Shown here in pieces: positions 33,090-40,713 of a stretch of 64,000 bases of DNA (its first letter is position 1; the number at the start of each line of letters is the position of its first letter). This DNA comes from UBA668 sp046086305 (GTDB lineage Bacteria; Actinomycetota; Acidimicrobiia; Acidimicrobiales; Ilumatobacteraceae). The stretch lies in NCBI GenBank assembly GCA_046086305.1, contig JBJSXI010000102.1:13100-77099 (forward strand), in the 5' to 3' direction. The notes beneath the pieces were generated by a model that was not told the origin of the DNA, made no database searches, and was given only the letters and a program-made list of their open reading frames with translations. Both the position numbers and the translations under genes were made by a program.

Positions 33090-33866
33090 TCAGAAAGTGG
33101 GGCTCAGCGGGGTGGCAGCACCGACGTCGCCGACGTCGTCGTGTCGAAGGCCGTGCATCGGTGCACCGAGGTCGAGTGCGGCGACGGCGCCGATCACGAT
33201 CGTCGCCGGGGAGGCGACATCGGCGGTTCCCAGGTCGGCAAGCGTGGTGCGCACGACGTGCTGCTCGGCTCGGGTACCCCACGTGATCGCTGCGACGGGC
33301 GTGTTTGGATCGAGACCGCCGGCGGTGAGGCGTCGCGCGATGTCCGCTCGCGCCGCAACACCCATGAGCACGACGATCGTGCCACCAACCTTGGCGAGTG
33401 ACTCCCAGTGAACTTCTGCACCTGCCTCGTGCTGGCGATGCCCCGTCACCACCGTGAAGGCAGCTGCGATGTTGCGGTGGGTGATCGGGATCCCGACGGC
33501 GGCAGGCACCGCAATGGCCGACGAGATGCCGGGCGAGATGTCACAGTCGATCCCCGCGCTGCGGAGCGCGTCGGCCTCTTCGCCGCCGCGGCCGAAGACG
33601 TAGGGGTCGCCGCCCTTCAGCCGCACGACATCGAGCCCTTGCGCACCGAGATGCACGAGGAGCGCGTTGATGAGATCTTGTGAGGCCGGCGAGCCAGGGC
33701 GCTTCCCGACGTCGATCAATTCGGCGTCGGCCCGGGCGAGCGCAAGGATCGCTGGGTCGACGAGACGGTCGTACACGACCACATCTGCGGCGGCAACGAG
33801 GCGGGCCGCTTTGACGGTCAGCAGGTCGGGGTCACCCGGCCCGGCGCCGACGAGATGCACCGTCAT
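33090..33866 (-). CDS. cobA: Uroporphyrinogen-III C-methyltransferase
   Basis: This 258-residue SAM-dependent enzyme methylates uroporphyrinogen III twice to precorrin-2 for siroheme. SUMT signatures are VHLVGAGPGDPDLLTVKA at the N-terminus, VVYDRLV, VRLKGGDPYVFGRGGEE near 87-103, and ITHRNIAAAFTVVTGH. It is full length for a stand-alone SUMT, without the CysG-type extra domains. Its ATG overlaps the stop of the precorrin-2 dehydrogenase gene, and the reductase starts 14 bases downstream. The C-terminal 20 residues are loose and not conserved in my view. Confidence 0.95.
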   Translation of the reverse strand: MTVHLVGAGPGDPDLLTVKAARLVAAADVVVYDRLVDPAILALARADAELIDVGKRPGSPASQDLINALLVHLGAQGLDVVRLKGGDPYVFGRGGEEADALRSAGIDCDISPGISSAIAVPAAVGIPITHRNIAAAFTVVTGHRQHEAGAEVHWESLAKVGGTIVVLMGVAARADIARRLTAGGLDPNTPVAAITWGTRAEQHVVRTTLADLGTADVASPATIVIGAVAALDLGAPMHGLRHDDVGDVGAATPLSPTF

Positions 33867-34498
33867 GGCGTCACCAACGGCCTGAGTGCCGATGTCGAGG
33901 TCGTCCCCGCTGCGCCGACGCCGACGAGCGCTGGGCACCGAGTCGGCACGCGCTCGGCGACGAGTTTCGACACGATGGGTTGCCAGTCGGTGTCCTCAGT
34001 GCTGCGACCGTCGGAGTGGATCTCGGCTCGAAGCTCGGCAAGTGCATGCGCGACATCGGCGAACTCGGGCCCGAGCAGATCGTCCAGTCGGCTGCGCAAC
34101 CACGACGCAAGTGCAGGGCTGGCGCCGCCCGTCGAGACCGTCACCTGGACGGGACCCCGGCGCACGACGGCGGGCAGCGTGAACGAGCACCGGTCTGGAT
34201 CATCGGCCGAGTTCACCCAGATCCCCCGCTCTTCAGAGGCGTCGAACACCTGCTGGTCGACGTCGGTGTCACCGGTGGCGGTGATCACGAGGCGGATGCC
34301 GGCGAGATCGTCGACACGCCAGGCGCGTCGAACGATGGTGACCCCGAGTTCCTCGAACCCGTCGACGACGTCGGGGGCGACCACGGTGACGTCTGCACCG
34401 CAGGCCACCAGTTGCCGTGCCTTCCGAAGGCCGATGCGCCCGGCGCCGACGAGGAGGCAGCGTCGACCGGCCAGGTTGAGGTTGACAGGGAATTGCAT
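33863..34498 (-). CDS. Precorrin-2 dehydrogenase / sirohydrochlorin ferrochelatase
   Basis: This 211-residue Met8p/SirC-type enzyme is equivalent to the N-terminal half of CysG. NLAGRRCLLVGAGRIGLRKA forms the NAD-binding loop near residues 8-27, followed by VITATGDTDVDQQVF and the substrate pocket region NSADDPDRCSFTLPAVVRRG with the conserved Asp. It oxidises precorrin-2 and may insert iron, giving siroheme for the reductase two genes downstream. The ATG lies in the loop of a perfect 8-base inverted repeat, and the region just upstream is unusually AT-rich for this window. Confidence 0.92.
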   Translation of the reverse strand: MQFPVNLNLAGRRCLLVGAGRIGLRKARQLVACGADVTVVAPDVVDGFEELGVTIVRRAWRVDDLAGIRLVITATGDTDVDQQVFDASEERGIWVNSADDPDRCSFTLPAVVRRGPVQVTVSTGGASPALASWLRSRLDDLLGPEFADVAHALAELRAEIHSDGRSTEDTDWQPIVSKLVAERVPTRCPALVGVGAAGTTSTSALRPLVTP

Positions 34499-34509
34499 CT
34501 CGCAATTCC
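34489..34509 (-). promoter_or_regulatory. Perfect inverted repeat over the start codon of the siroheme operon
   Basis: GGAATTGC (34502-34509 read on the minus strand) and GCAATTCC (34489-34496) are perfectly complementary around a 5-base spacer. The gene's ATG begins in that spacer. It could be an operator or an RNA hairpin hiding the start. Upstream, TTGACT and TGGAAT on the minus strand are 18 bases apart, and the latter ends 6 bases before the ATG, so the dyad overlaps the likely -10. Confidence 0.5.
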
Positions 34510-34604
34510 ACCAAAATACGATCTACAAAGTCAACATTTAGTTCCGGCGACTCGTTCCGACGAGGTCGCCTCGCCCCACCCGTACACGGGTCATCCCTGG
34601 CGGA

Positions 34605-35633
34605 TCAGCCTCCGGAGACGTCCGACACGCGCTGCTTGCCGGCACCGAGGAACGGCATCATGCTGCGCAGCTGCGCGCCGACCCGCTCGATCTCGTGGGC
34701 CCGACCCTCTTCCTGCAGGGCGTGGAACTTCTGCCGACCGGCCTCGCTCTCGGCGATCCACTCCTTGGCGAAGCGGCCCGACTGGATCTCCTTGAGGATC
34801 TTGCGCATCTCGGTCTTGGTGCGCGGGGTGACGATGCGCGGCCCGCGGGTGACGTCGCCGTACTCGGCGGTGTCGCTGATGCTGAAGCGCATCCCGGCGA
34901 TCCCCTCCTCGTACATCAGGTCGACGATCAACTTCACCTCGTGCAGGCACTCGAAGTACGCCATCTCCGGCTGGTAGCCGGCCTCGACGAGCGTCTCGAA
35001 CCCGGCGCGCACGAGGGCCGTGAGCCCACCGCACAGCACCGCCTGCTCACCGAACAGGTCGGTCTCGGTCTCCTCGGCGAAGGTCGTCTCGATCACGCCG
35101 GCGCGCGCGCCGCCGATCGCCTGGGCGTACGAGAGGGCCAGCCCCTTCGCGCCACCGGTCGCGTCCTGATGCACTGCAATGAGCGCCGGCACACCGCCGC
35201 CCTCGGTGTAGGTGCGGCGCACGAGGTGGCCGGGCCCCTTCGGGGCGATCATGATCACGTCGACGGTCTTGGGCGGCCGGATGCGCTTGAAGCGGATGTT
35301 GAACCCGTGGGCGAAGGCGAGTGCCTTGCCCTTGCGCATGTGCGGCTTGATGAACTGCTCGTAGGTGGCCTTCTGCTCGGTGTCGGGCATCGTCATCATG
35401 ATGACGTTGGCCCACTTCGCGGCCTCGGCGATACCCATCACCTCGAGGCCTGCCGCAGCCGCCTTGGCCGCCGAGGGGCTGCCCTCGCGCAGACCGACGA
35501 CGACCGGCACGCCGGACTCCTTCAGGTTGAGCGCATGGGCGTGTCCCTGCGACCCGTACCCGATGATGGCGACCTTGCGGCCACGGATGATCGACGGATC
35601 GGTGTCCGCCTCGTAGTACATGTGTGCGGCCAT
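34605..35633 (-). CDS. ilvC: Ketol-acid reductoisomerase (class I)
   Basis: This 342-residue NAD(P)H- and Mg-dependent enzyme catalyses isomerisation and reduction of acetolactate or acetohydroxybutyrate. The nucleotide loop VAIIGYGSQGHAHALNLK lies near 22-39, KGKALAFAHGFNI and the Mg/catalytic FAEETETDLFGEQAVLCGG follow, and the second acidic cluster is in CLHEVKLIVDLMYEEGI. The C-terminal knotted domain is complete. It is third in ilvB-ilvN-ilvC order, 38 bases after ilvN, with an AAAGG ribosome binding site 7 bases before the ATG. Confidence 0.97.
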   Translation of the reverse strand: MAAHMYYEADTDPSIIRGRKVAIIGYGSQGHAHALNLKESGVPVVVGLREGSPSAAKAAAAGLEVMGIAEAAKWANVIMMTMPDTEQKATYEQFIKPHMRKGKALAFAHGFNIRFKRIRPPKTVDVIMIAPKGPGHLVRRTYTEGGGVPALIAVHQDATGGAKGLALSYAQAIGGARAGVIETTFAEETETDLFGEQAVLCGGLTALVRAGFETLVEAGYQPEMAYFECLHEVKLIVDLMYEEGIAGMRFSISDTAEYGDVTRGPRIVTPRTKTEMRKILKEIQSGRFAKEWIAESEAGRQKFHALQEEGRAHEIERVGAQLRSMMPFLGAGKQRVSDVSGG

Positions 35634-35671
35634 GACGCCAGCCTTTCGATGGTGGTGAGTGGTGTTCGGAT

Positions 35672-36199
35672 CTACTTGCGGTTCGTCGACACGGCGCGCA
35701 GGCGGGCCTCGCGGTCGAGCTTGGGCAGGGCGACGCGACCTGTCCGCTGGAGCTCCACGATGCCATACCCGTCGAGGAGTTCCTCGAAGTCGTCGAGTTT
35801 GTCGGGGTGCCCGTCGAGCGAGACGGTGACCGCCTCCACCCCGACGGCGAGGATCTTGCCCTCGAAGATGTTGACCAACTCGACGACCTGGCCGCGCTGT
35901 TCGGGAGTGGCGCGCACCGTGGCGAGCAGCAGCTCGCGCTCGACGCTGCGCCGCGGATCGAGTTCGCTGATCTTGACGACCTCGATCAACTTGAACAGTT
36001 GCTTGGTGATCTGCTCGAGCGGTGTCTCCTCGACGTCGACGACGATCGTCAGCCGGCTGAAACCCTCGTCCTCGGACGGGGCGACGGCGAGGCTGAAGAT
36101 GTTGAAGCCGCGACGGGCGAACAGACCCGACACCCGGGCAAGCACGCCGGGGCGGTTCTGCACGAGCACGCTGAGGATGTGGTGACGCAGTTCGCTCAT
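35672..36199 (-). CDS. ilvN: Acetolactate synthase small (regulatory) subunit
   Basis: The protein has 175 residues. An N-terminal ACT domain (HHILSVLVQNRPGVLARVSG, then FNIFSLAVAPSED) binds the feedback inhibitor, normally valine, and stimulates the large subunit. The C-terminal domain ends with VALPKLDR. Length is typical. The ATG at 36199 overlaps the ilvB stop by 4 bases, ensuring matched production of the two subunits. Confidence 0.96.
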   Translation of the reverse strand: MSELRHHILSVLVQNRPGVLARVSGLFARRGFNIFSLAVAPSEDEGFSRLTIVVDVEETPLEQITKQLFKLIEVVKISELDPRRSVERELLLATVRATPEQRGQVVELVNIFEGKILAVGVEAVTVSLDGHPDKLDDFEELLDGYGIVELQRTGRVALPKLDREARLRAVSTNRK

Positions 36200-37944
36200 C
36201 GCAGGAACTCGCGATCGCGCTGCTGCCACTCGGGCAGGATGATGTCGTCGTTGTTGAACCCGGCGGGAACCATCGGGAACACCTTCTCGGCGGCATCGAC
36301 CCGGAAGTCGACCACGACCGGTCGGTCGTCGATCTCGTTCGCCTTGTCGATCGCCGGCTGCACTTCCTCGGGGCTGTCGACGCGGATACCCACGCATCCC
36401 ATCGCCTCGGCCCACTTGACGAAGTCGGGCACCTCGGGCGACAGGTACACCTCGCTGTAGCGCTCCTCGTAGAACATCTCCTGCCACTGGCGCACCATGC
36501 CGAGGTAGCTGTTGTTGAGGATCGCCACCTTCACGGGGATCCGCTCGACGCTCGCGGTGACGAGTTCCTGCGCGGTCATCTGGAAGCACCCGTCGCCGTC
36601 GACCGCCCACACCGTGCGATCGGGTCGGCCGACCTTCGCGCCGATGGCGGCAGGCACGCTGAAGCCCATCGTGCCGAGGCCGCCCGAGTTCACCCAGGTG
36701 TACGGCTCGTTGAACCGCCAGTACTGGCTGCTCCACATCTGGTGCTGGCCGACGCCGCTGACGAGGATGGTGCCCTCGGGCGCCGAGTCACGCAGCTGCT
36801 CGAGGCAGTACTGCGGCTTCAGCGCCTCACCGGGCAGGCTCGGGGCGTAGCTGAGCGGGAACTGCTCGCGCCATCCGCTGATCCGGCTGCGCCAGACACC
36901 CGTGTCGGCCTGCTGTTCGCCGGCAGCGAGCATCTCGCGCAGCACCTTGATGATCTCCTCGATCACCAACCGCGCATCACCGACGATCGGCACATCCGGT
37001 CGACGCACCTTGCCCTGCTCTGCCGGATCGATGTCGACGTGGATCACCTTCGCCTCGGGGGCGAACGCCGACACCTTGCCGGTGATCCGGTCGTCGAAGC
37101 GTGCACCGAGGGTGATCAGCAGGTCGCTGCGCTGCAACGCAGTGACCGCCGTGGCGTTGCCGTGCATCCCGGGCATGCCGAGGCACAGCGGATGATCGTC
37201 GGGGAACGCGCCACGTGCCATCAGGGTGGTGACGACGTGGATGCCGGTGAGTTCGGCGAGTTCGCGCAGTGCCTCGGCGGCACGCGCCTTCAAGATGCCA
37301 CCGCCGGCATAGATGACCGGCCGCTCGCTGGCGAGGATCAACCGTGCCGCCTCGCGGATCATGCGCGGGTGGCCCTTGGTGGTGGGCCGATAGCCGGGCA
37401 GGCTGTCGGCCACCTCGGCATCGGTCGGCCAGTACCAGTCCATCGTGTTCTGCAGGACGTCCTTGGGCACATCGACGAGCGTCGGACCCGGTCGACCCGT
37501 GGTGGCGATGTGGAACGCCTGACGGATCGCGAGCGGCAGCTCGGCGGCCGTCATCACCAGTTCGTTGTGCTTGGTCGCGCTGCGGGTGAGGCCGACGGTG
37601 TCGCACTCTTGGAATGCGTCGGTGCCGATCGCATGGGTCGACACCTGTCCGGTGATGCACACCATCGGGATCGAGTCCATATAGGCGTCCATCAGCGGGG
37701 TCACCATGTTCGTGGCGGCCGGACCGCTCGTCACCATGGCCACACCGGGCCGACCGGTGACATGGGCGTAGCCCTCGGCCATGTGGCCGGCGCCCTGCTC
37801 GTGGCGCACGAGGACGTGACGGATCGGCGAGTCGAGCAGTGGGTCGTAGGCCGGCAGGATGCAGCCGCCGGGCAGACCGAAGACGGTTTCGACACCTTCC
37901 ATCTCGAGTGACTTGATGAGGGCCTGGGCCCCGGTCATCTTCAT
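36196..37944 (-). CDS. ilvB: Acetolactate synthase large subunit
   Basis: This 582-residue ThDP- and FAD-dependent enzyme forms acetolactate and acetohydroxybutyrate. The catalytic Glu is in LVRHEQGAGHMAEGYA near residue 47. TSGPAATNMVTPL and GQVSTHAIGTDAFQE follow, the FAD-binding domain occupies the middle, and the ThDP/Mg motif is GDGCFQMTAQELVTA...NNSYLGMVRQWQ near 440-480. The ATG at 37944 starts the operon ilvB-ilvN-ilvC. Upstream lie a leader peptide, a paired hairpin and an intrinsic terminator, so expression is probably attenuated by charged branched-chain tRNAs. Confidence 0.97.
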   Translation of the reverse strand: MKMTGAQALIKSLEMEGVETVFGLPGGCILPAYDPLLDSPIRHVLVRHEQGAGHMAEGYAHVTGRPGVAMVTSGPAATNMVTPLMDAYMDSIPMVCITGQVSTHAIGTDAFQECDTVGLTRSATKHNELVMTAAELPLAIRQAFHIATTGRPGPTLVDVPKDVLQNTMDWYWPTDAEVADSLPGYRPTTKGHPRMIREAARLILASERPVIYAGGGILKARAAEALRELAELTGIHVVTTLMARGAFPDDHPLCLGMPGMHGNATAVTALQRSDLLITLGARFDDRITGKVSAFAPEAKVIHVDIDPAEQGKVRRPDVPIVGDARLVIEEIIKVLREMLAAGEQQADTGVWRSRISGWREQFPLSYAPSLPGEALKPQYCLEQLRDSAPEGTILVSGVGQHQMWSSQYWRFNEPYTWVNSGGLGTMGFSVPAAIGAKVGRPDRTVWAVDGDGCFQMTAQELVTASVERIPVKVAILNNSYLGMVRQWQEMFYEERYSEVYLSPEVPDFVKWAEAMGCVGIRVDSPEEVQPAIDKANEIDDRPVVVDFRVDAAEKVFPMVPAGFNNDDIILPEWQQRDREFLR

Positions 37945-38017
37945 GGCGTGTTCCTCGGGTCTCGTTCGGGGATCTGGTTCGGGAGTCTGGGTTGGACGTG
38001 TGGAGCGGAGGTGCGTC

Positions 38018-38050
38018 GAAAAACGAAACAGCCTCCCCGACGGGAGGCTG
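38018..38050 (-). terminator. Intrinsic terminator (attenuator) upstream of ilvB
   Basis: On the minus strand AGCCTCCC and GGGAGGCT form an 8-base GC-rich stem with a short loop (arms 38042-38049 and 38030-38037), followed by TTTCGTTTTT. It lies 33 bases after the leader peptide stop and about 75 bases before the ilvB ATG, the usual position of an attenuator. Confidence 0.85.
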
Positions 38051-38051
38051 G

Positions 38052-38083
38052 GACGCACGCGGGGACGGTTCCGGGCGTGCGTC
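38052..38083 (-). promoter_or_regulatory. Leader hairpin overlapping the leader-peptide stop
   Basis: GACGCACGC (minus-strand 38083-38075) and GCGTGCGTC (38060-38052) form a perfect 9-base stem with a 14-base loop. Its 5' edge touches the TAG of the leader peptide. A ribosome halted within or released at the end of the leader would affect its folding and hence the adjacent terminator. Confidence 0.6.
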
Positions 38084-38130
38084 TAGGCGAGTACTACGAC
38101 AATCTGGAGGGCGGTCATCGGCGCACGCAT
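38083..38130 (-). CDS. ilv operon leader peptide
   Basis: A 15-residue ORF reads MRAPMTALQIVVVLA and ends in TAG. It has six branched-chain codons, five of them consecutive (Ile-Val-Val-Val-Leu), just before the stop, followed by a hairpin and an intrinsic terminator. This is the classic layout for transcription attenuation of branched-chain amino acid operons, known in Corynebacterium ilvBNC. An AAGACT hexamer lies 8 bases upstream with a TTGCGA 18 bases further, so the mRNA may start at the leader ATG. Confidence 0.85.
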   Translation of the reverse strand: MRAPMTALQIVVVLA

Positions 38131-38138
38131 CGCCCCGC

Positions 38139-38191
38139 AGTCTTGCAGCCGCACCGGCGGGTTCGCAACCCCACCCCGGAGGTCCTAGCCT
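38139..38191. promoter_or_regulatory. Divergent ilvB/ino1 promoters sharing a -35 region
   Basis: On the plus strand TTCGCA (38162-38167) and TAGCCT (38186-38191) are 18 bases apart, and the second ends 10 bases before the ino1 ATG. On the minus strand TTGCGA (38163-38168) and AAGACT (38139-38144) are 18 bases apart, and the second ends 8 bases before the leader-peptide ATG. The two -35 elements occupy almost the same bases. Confidence 0.4.
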
Positions 38192-38201
38192 GCCCCGACG
38201 T

Positions 38202-39530
38202 ATGACCACTCCTCCTGCACCCCACGTCGCCCCGGCCGACGGACGCCTCGGTGTTCTCACGGTCGGACTCGGCGCCGTGGCCTCCACCCTCATCGCAGGG
38301 GTGGAGCTCGTCAAGCGCGGCCTGTCGCAACCCGTGGGCAGCCTCACCCAGATGGGCACCATCCGGCTCGGCCGGCGCACCGACCACCGGTCGCCGCTCA
38401 TCCGCGACTTCGTGCCGCTCGCCTCGCTCGACGATGTCGTGTTCGGCGCGTGGGATCCGTTCCCCGACGACGCCTATGTGTCGGCCACCCGGGCGGGTGT
38501 GCTCGAGGGCGGCAAGCACATCGAGGCGGTCAGCGAAGCCCTGCGCGACGTGCGCCCGATGCCAGCGGCGTTCGACCGTCAGTACGTCAAGCGCATCGAT
38601 GCCGACAACACACTCGGCACGATCGACAAGCGGGCGATGCTCGAGGCGATCCGCGCCGACATCAACCGCTTCCGCGAGGAGAAGAAGGTCGACCGTGTCG
38701 TGATGATCTGGTGCGCGAGCACCGAGATCTTCATCGAGCCCGGTCCTGCACACGCCAACCTCGAGGCCTTCGAGAAGGCCATCGATGCGAATGATCCGAC
38801 CATCGCCCCGTCGATGCTCTACGCCTACGCCGCGATCCTCGAGGGTGTGCCCTTCGCCAACGGCGCGCCCAATCTCACCGTCGACATCCCCGCCCTACGC
38901 GAGCTCGCGGTCGAGCGTGGTGTGCCGATCAGCGGCAAGGACTTCAAGACCGGCCAGACCCTCATCAAGACCGTCATCGGCCCGATGTTGCGGGCCCGCA
39001 TGCTCGGGCTGTCGGGGTGGTACAGCACCAACATCCTCGGTAACCGCGACGGCGAGGTGCTCGACGATCCGGACAACTTCAAGACCAAGGAGGAGAGCAA
39101 GCTCGGTGTGCTCGAGCACATCCTCGACCCCGAGTCGTTCCCCGAGCTCTACGGCGACGTGTACCACAAGGTGCGCATCAACTACTACCCACCCCGCGGC
39201 GACAACAAGGAGGGGTGGGACAACATCGACATCTTCGGCTGGCTCGGCTATCCGATGCAGTTGAAGATCGACTTCCTGTGCCGCGACAGCATCCTCGCTG
39301 CGCCGCTCGCCCTCGACCTCGTGCTGTTCAGCGATCTCGCCCAGCGCGCCGGACTCGGCGGCATCCAGGAGTGGCTGAGCTTCTACTACAAGGCGCCGAT
39401 GGTCGCCCCGGGGCTGTACCCCGAGCACGACCTGTTCATCCAGCAGACCAAGTTGAAGAACACACTGCGCTGGATGATGGGTGAGGAGCCGATCACCCAC
39501 CTCGGGCGCGAGTACTACGACGAGACCTGA
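38202..39530 (+). CDS. ino1: Myo-inositol-1-phosphate synthase
   Basis: This 442-residue NAD-dependent enzyme cyclises glucose 6-phosphate to inositol 1-phosphate, the entry to phosphatidylinositol and mycothiol in Actinomycetota. The nucleotide loop VLTVGLGAVASTLIAGVEL is near residues 18-36. The conserved GKDFKTGQTLIKT and SGWYSTNILGNRDGEVLDD lie near 245-285, with a C-terminal catalytic region containing KIDFLCRDSILAAPLALDL. It is longer than the roughly 367-residue mycobacterial Ino1 and resembles the longer bacterial subtype. The gene is divergent from the ilvB leader. Confidence 0.95.
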   Translation: MTTPPAPHVAPADGRLGVLTVGLGAVASTLIAGVELVKRGLSQPVGSLTQMGTIRLGRRTDHRSPLIRDFVPLASLDDVVFGAWDPFPDDAYVSATRAGVLEGGKHIEAVSEALRDVRPMPAAFDRQYVKRIDADNTLGTIDKRAMLEAIRADINRFREEKKVDRVVMIWCASTEIFIEPGPAHANLEAFEKAIDANDPTIAPSMLYAYAAILEGVPFANGAPNLTVDIPALRELAVERGVPISGKDFKTGQTLIKTVIGPMLRARMLGLSGWYSTNILGNRDGEVLDDPDNFKTKEESKLGVLEHILDPESFPELYGDVYHKVRINYYPPRGDNKEGWDNIDIFGWLGYPMQLKIDFLCRDSILAAPLALDLVLFSDLAQRAGLGGIQEWLSFYYKAPMVAPGLYPEHDLFIQQTKLKNTLRWMMGEEPITHLGREYYDET

Positions 39531-39554
39531 GTCGTCACTCCGCCGACGGCGCCC

Positions 39555-40100
39555 TCAGCAGGCGAGTACTCGCTGCACTCGCACATCGTGCGCGAGCGCG
39601 GGCAGATCGTCGAGCACCTGCTCGGCGAAGCACACCCCGACATTCGGCGCCTCCACCGTCGGCAGGAACCGGTCGTAGAACCCGCCGCCGTAGCCGAGGC
39701 GACGGCCGTCGAGCGTGAACGCGAGACCCGGAACGACCACGAGGTCGATGGCCTGCACGTCGAACGCATCGCCGACCGGCTCGCTGATACCGAACCGACT
39801 CGTCGTCATCTCACCGCCGGCGTAGGCGATGGGCACGATGCGCCCGTCCTCGATCCGTGGCAGGACGAGATGTCGACCCTCGGCGGCGAGTCGGGCGAAC
39901 AGCGGGTCGGTGTCGGGCTCACCCTTCGCGCCGACGAAGGCCATCACCGTGGCGGCCCCGGCGTACTCGGGCAGTGCGGCGAGGTCGGTCCACAGGTCGA
40001 CGCTGCGCAGCATGCGATCGTCGACGAGGTCGCGGACCATGCGCATGCGGGCTCGCAGCGCACGCTTGGCGCTCACCGCATCGTCGTCAGCCACAGACAC
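39555..40100 (-). CDS. 5-formyltetrahydrofolate cyclo-ligase
   Basis: This 181-residue ATP-dependent enzyme converts 5-formyl-THF to 5,10-methenyl-THF. The family pattern is an N-terminal helix KRALRARMRMVRD, VMAFVGAKGEPDTDPL with the substrate Glu, LVLPRIEDGRIVPI, and the ATP/Mg loop RRLGYGGGFYDRFLP near residue 133-147. The start is ambiguous: GTG 40100, or GTG 40094, which has a CATCCT hexamer exactly 6 bases upstream. It is divergent from the flavin reductase gene. Confidence 0.93.
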   Translation of the reverse strand: MSVADDDAVSAKRALRARMRMVRDLVDDRMLRSVDLWTDLAALPEYAGAATVMAFVGAKGEPDTDPLFARLAAEGRHLVLPRIEDGRIVPIAYAGGEMTTSRFGISEPVGDAFDVQAIDLVVVPGLAFTLDGRRLGYGGGFYDRFLPTVEAPNVGVCFAEQVLDDLPALAHDVRVQRVLAC

Positions 40101-40124
40101 AGGATGACACGGTGGTCAATCGCC

Positions 40125-40130
40125 TACAGT
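40125..40130 (+). promoter_or_regulatory. Putative -10 element of the flavin reductase gene
   Basis: TACAGT ends 8 bases before the ATG at 40139, fitting a leaderless start. No strong -35 is seen. Confidence 0.4.
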
Positions 40131-40138
40131 CACACCCG

Positions 40139-40645
40139 ATGAGCGTCGACAGCGCCGTGTTCCGCCGGGTGCTCGGCCACTTCCCCACCGGGGTCACCGT
40201 CATCACCGCCTGCGACCGCGACGGCGCGCCCGTCGGGTTCACGATCGGCTCGTTCACCTCGGTGTCCCTCGACCCACCGCTCGTCGGGTTCCTCCCGATG
40301 GTCACGTCCGAGCGGTGGCAGGCGATCGAGGCCACCGGCTCGTTCTGCGTCAACGTGCTCGGCGCGGATCAGGCCGACCTGTGCTGGCAGTTCGCGAAGA
40401 GCGGGATCGAACGACCCTTCGAGGGGGTCGCATGGCATCCGTCGGCGATCACCGGTTCACCCGTGCTCGACGGGGCGATTGCGTGGATCGACTGTTCGAT
40501 CGAGCAGATCGTCGAGGCCGGCGACCATGTGTTCGTGATGGGTCGGGTGGTCGCCCTCGATCACGTCGACCCGGCCGGCGATCCGCTGCCGCTGCTGTTC
40601 TTCCGCGGCGGCCTCGGGCGGTTCGCGCCCCACACCGACGCCTGA
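40139..40645 (+). CDS. Flavin reductase (FMN-binding split-barrel family)
   Basis: This 168-residue protein belongs to the flavin-reductase-like split-barrel family: FRRVLGHFPTGVTVIT near residue 8-23, GFTIGSFTSVSLDPPLV near 33-49, GSFCVNVLGADQ and a late LLFFRGGLGRF. These enzymes reduce FMN or FAD with NAD(P)H for a partner monooxygenase. The next gene is a monooxygenase, but of a single-component FAD/NADPH type, so partnership is not required. No signal peptide is visible. Confidence 0.9.
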   Translation: MSVDSAVFRRVLGHFPTGVTVITACDRDGAPVGFTIGSFTSVSLDPPLVGFLPMVTSERWQAIEATGSFCVNVLGADQADLCWQFAKSGIERPFEGVAWHPSAITGSPVLDGAIAWIDCSIEQIVEAGDHVFVMGRVVALDHVDPAGDPLPLLFFRGGLGRFAPHTDA

Positions 40646-40700
40646 TCTGCCCCCGGCAGCCGGCTCCCGGCACGGTCGCCTTCGCCTGATCACCGTCACG

Positions 40701-40706
40701 TAGAGT
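40701..40706 (+). promoter_or_regulatory. Putative -10 element of the monooxygenase gene
   Basis: TAGAGT ends 7 bases before the GTG at 40714, consistent with a leaderless start. Confidence 0.4.
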
Positions 40707-40713
40707 CCCGCGG

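Noticed and set aside
33090..34498. CobA and the Met8-type gene as part of B12 ring synthesis
   Set aside because: They are coupled to the sulfite reductase and lie about 9 kb from the B12 genes on a separate unit, so siroheme is the likelier product.
37945..38201. A T-box upstream of ilvB
   Set aside because: No T-box consensus (TGGNACCGCG) or specifier loop is visible. A short Ile/Val/Leu leader peptide plus terminator explains the region better.
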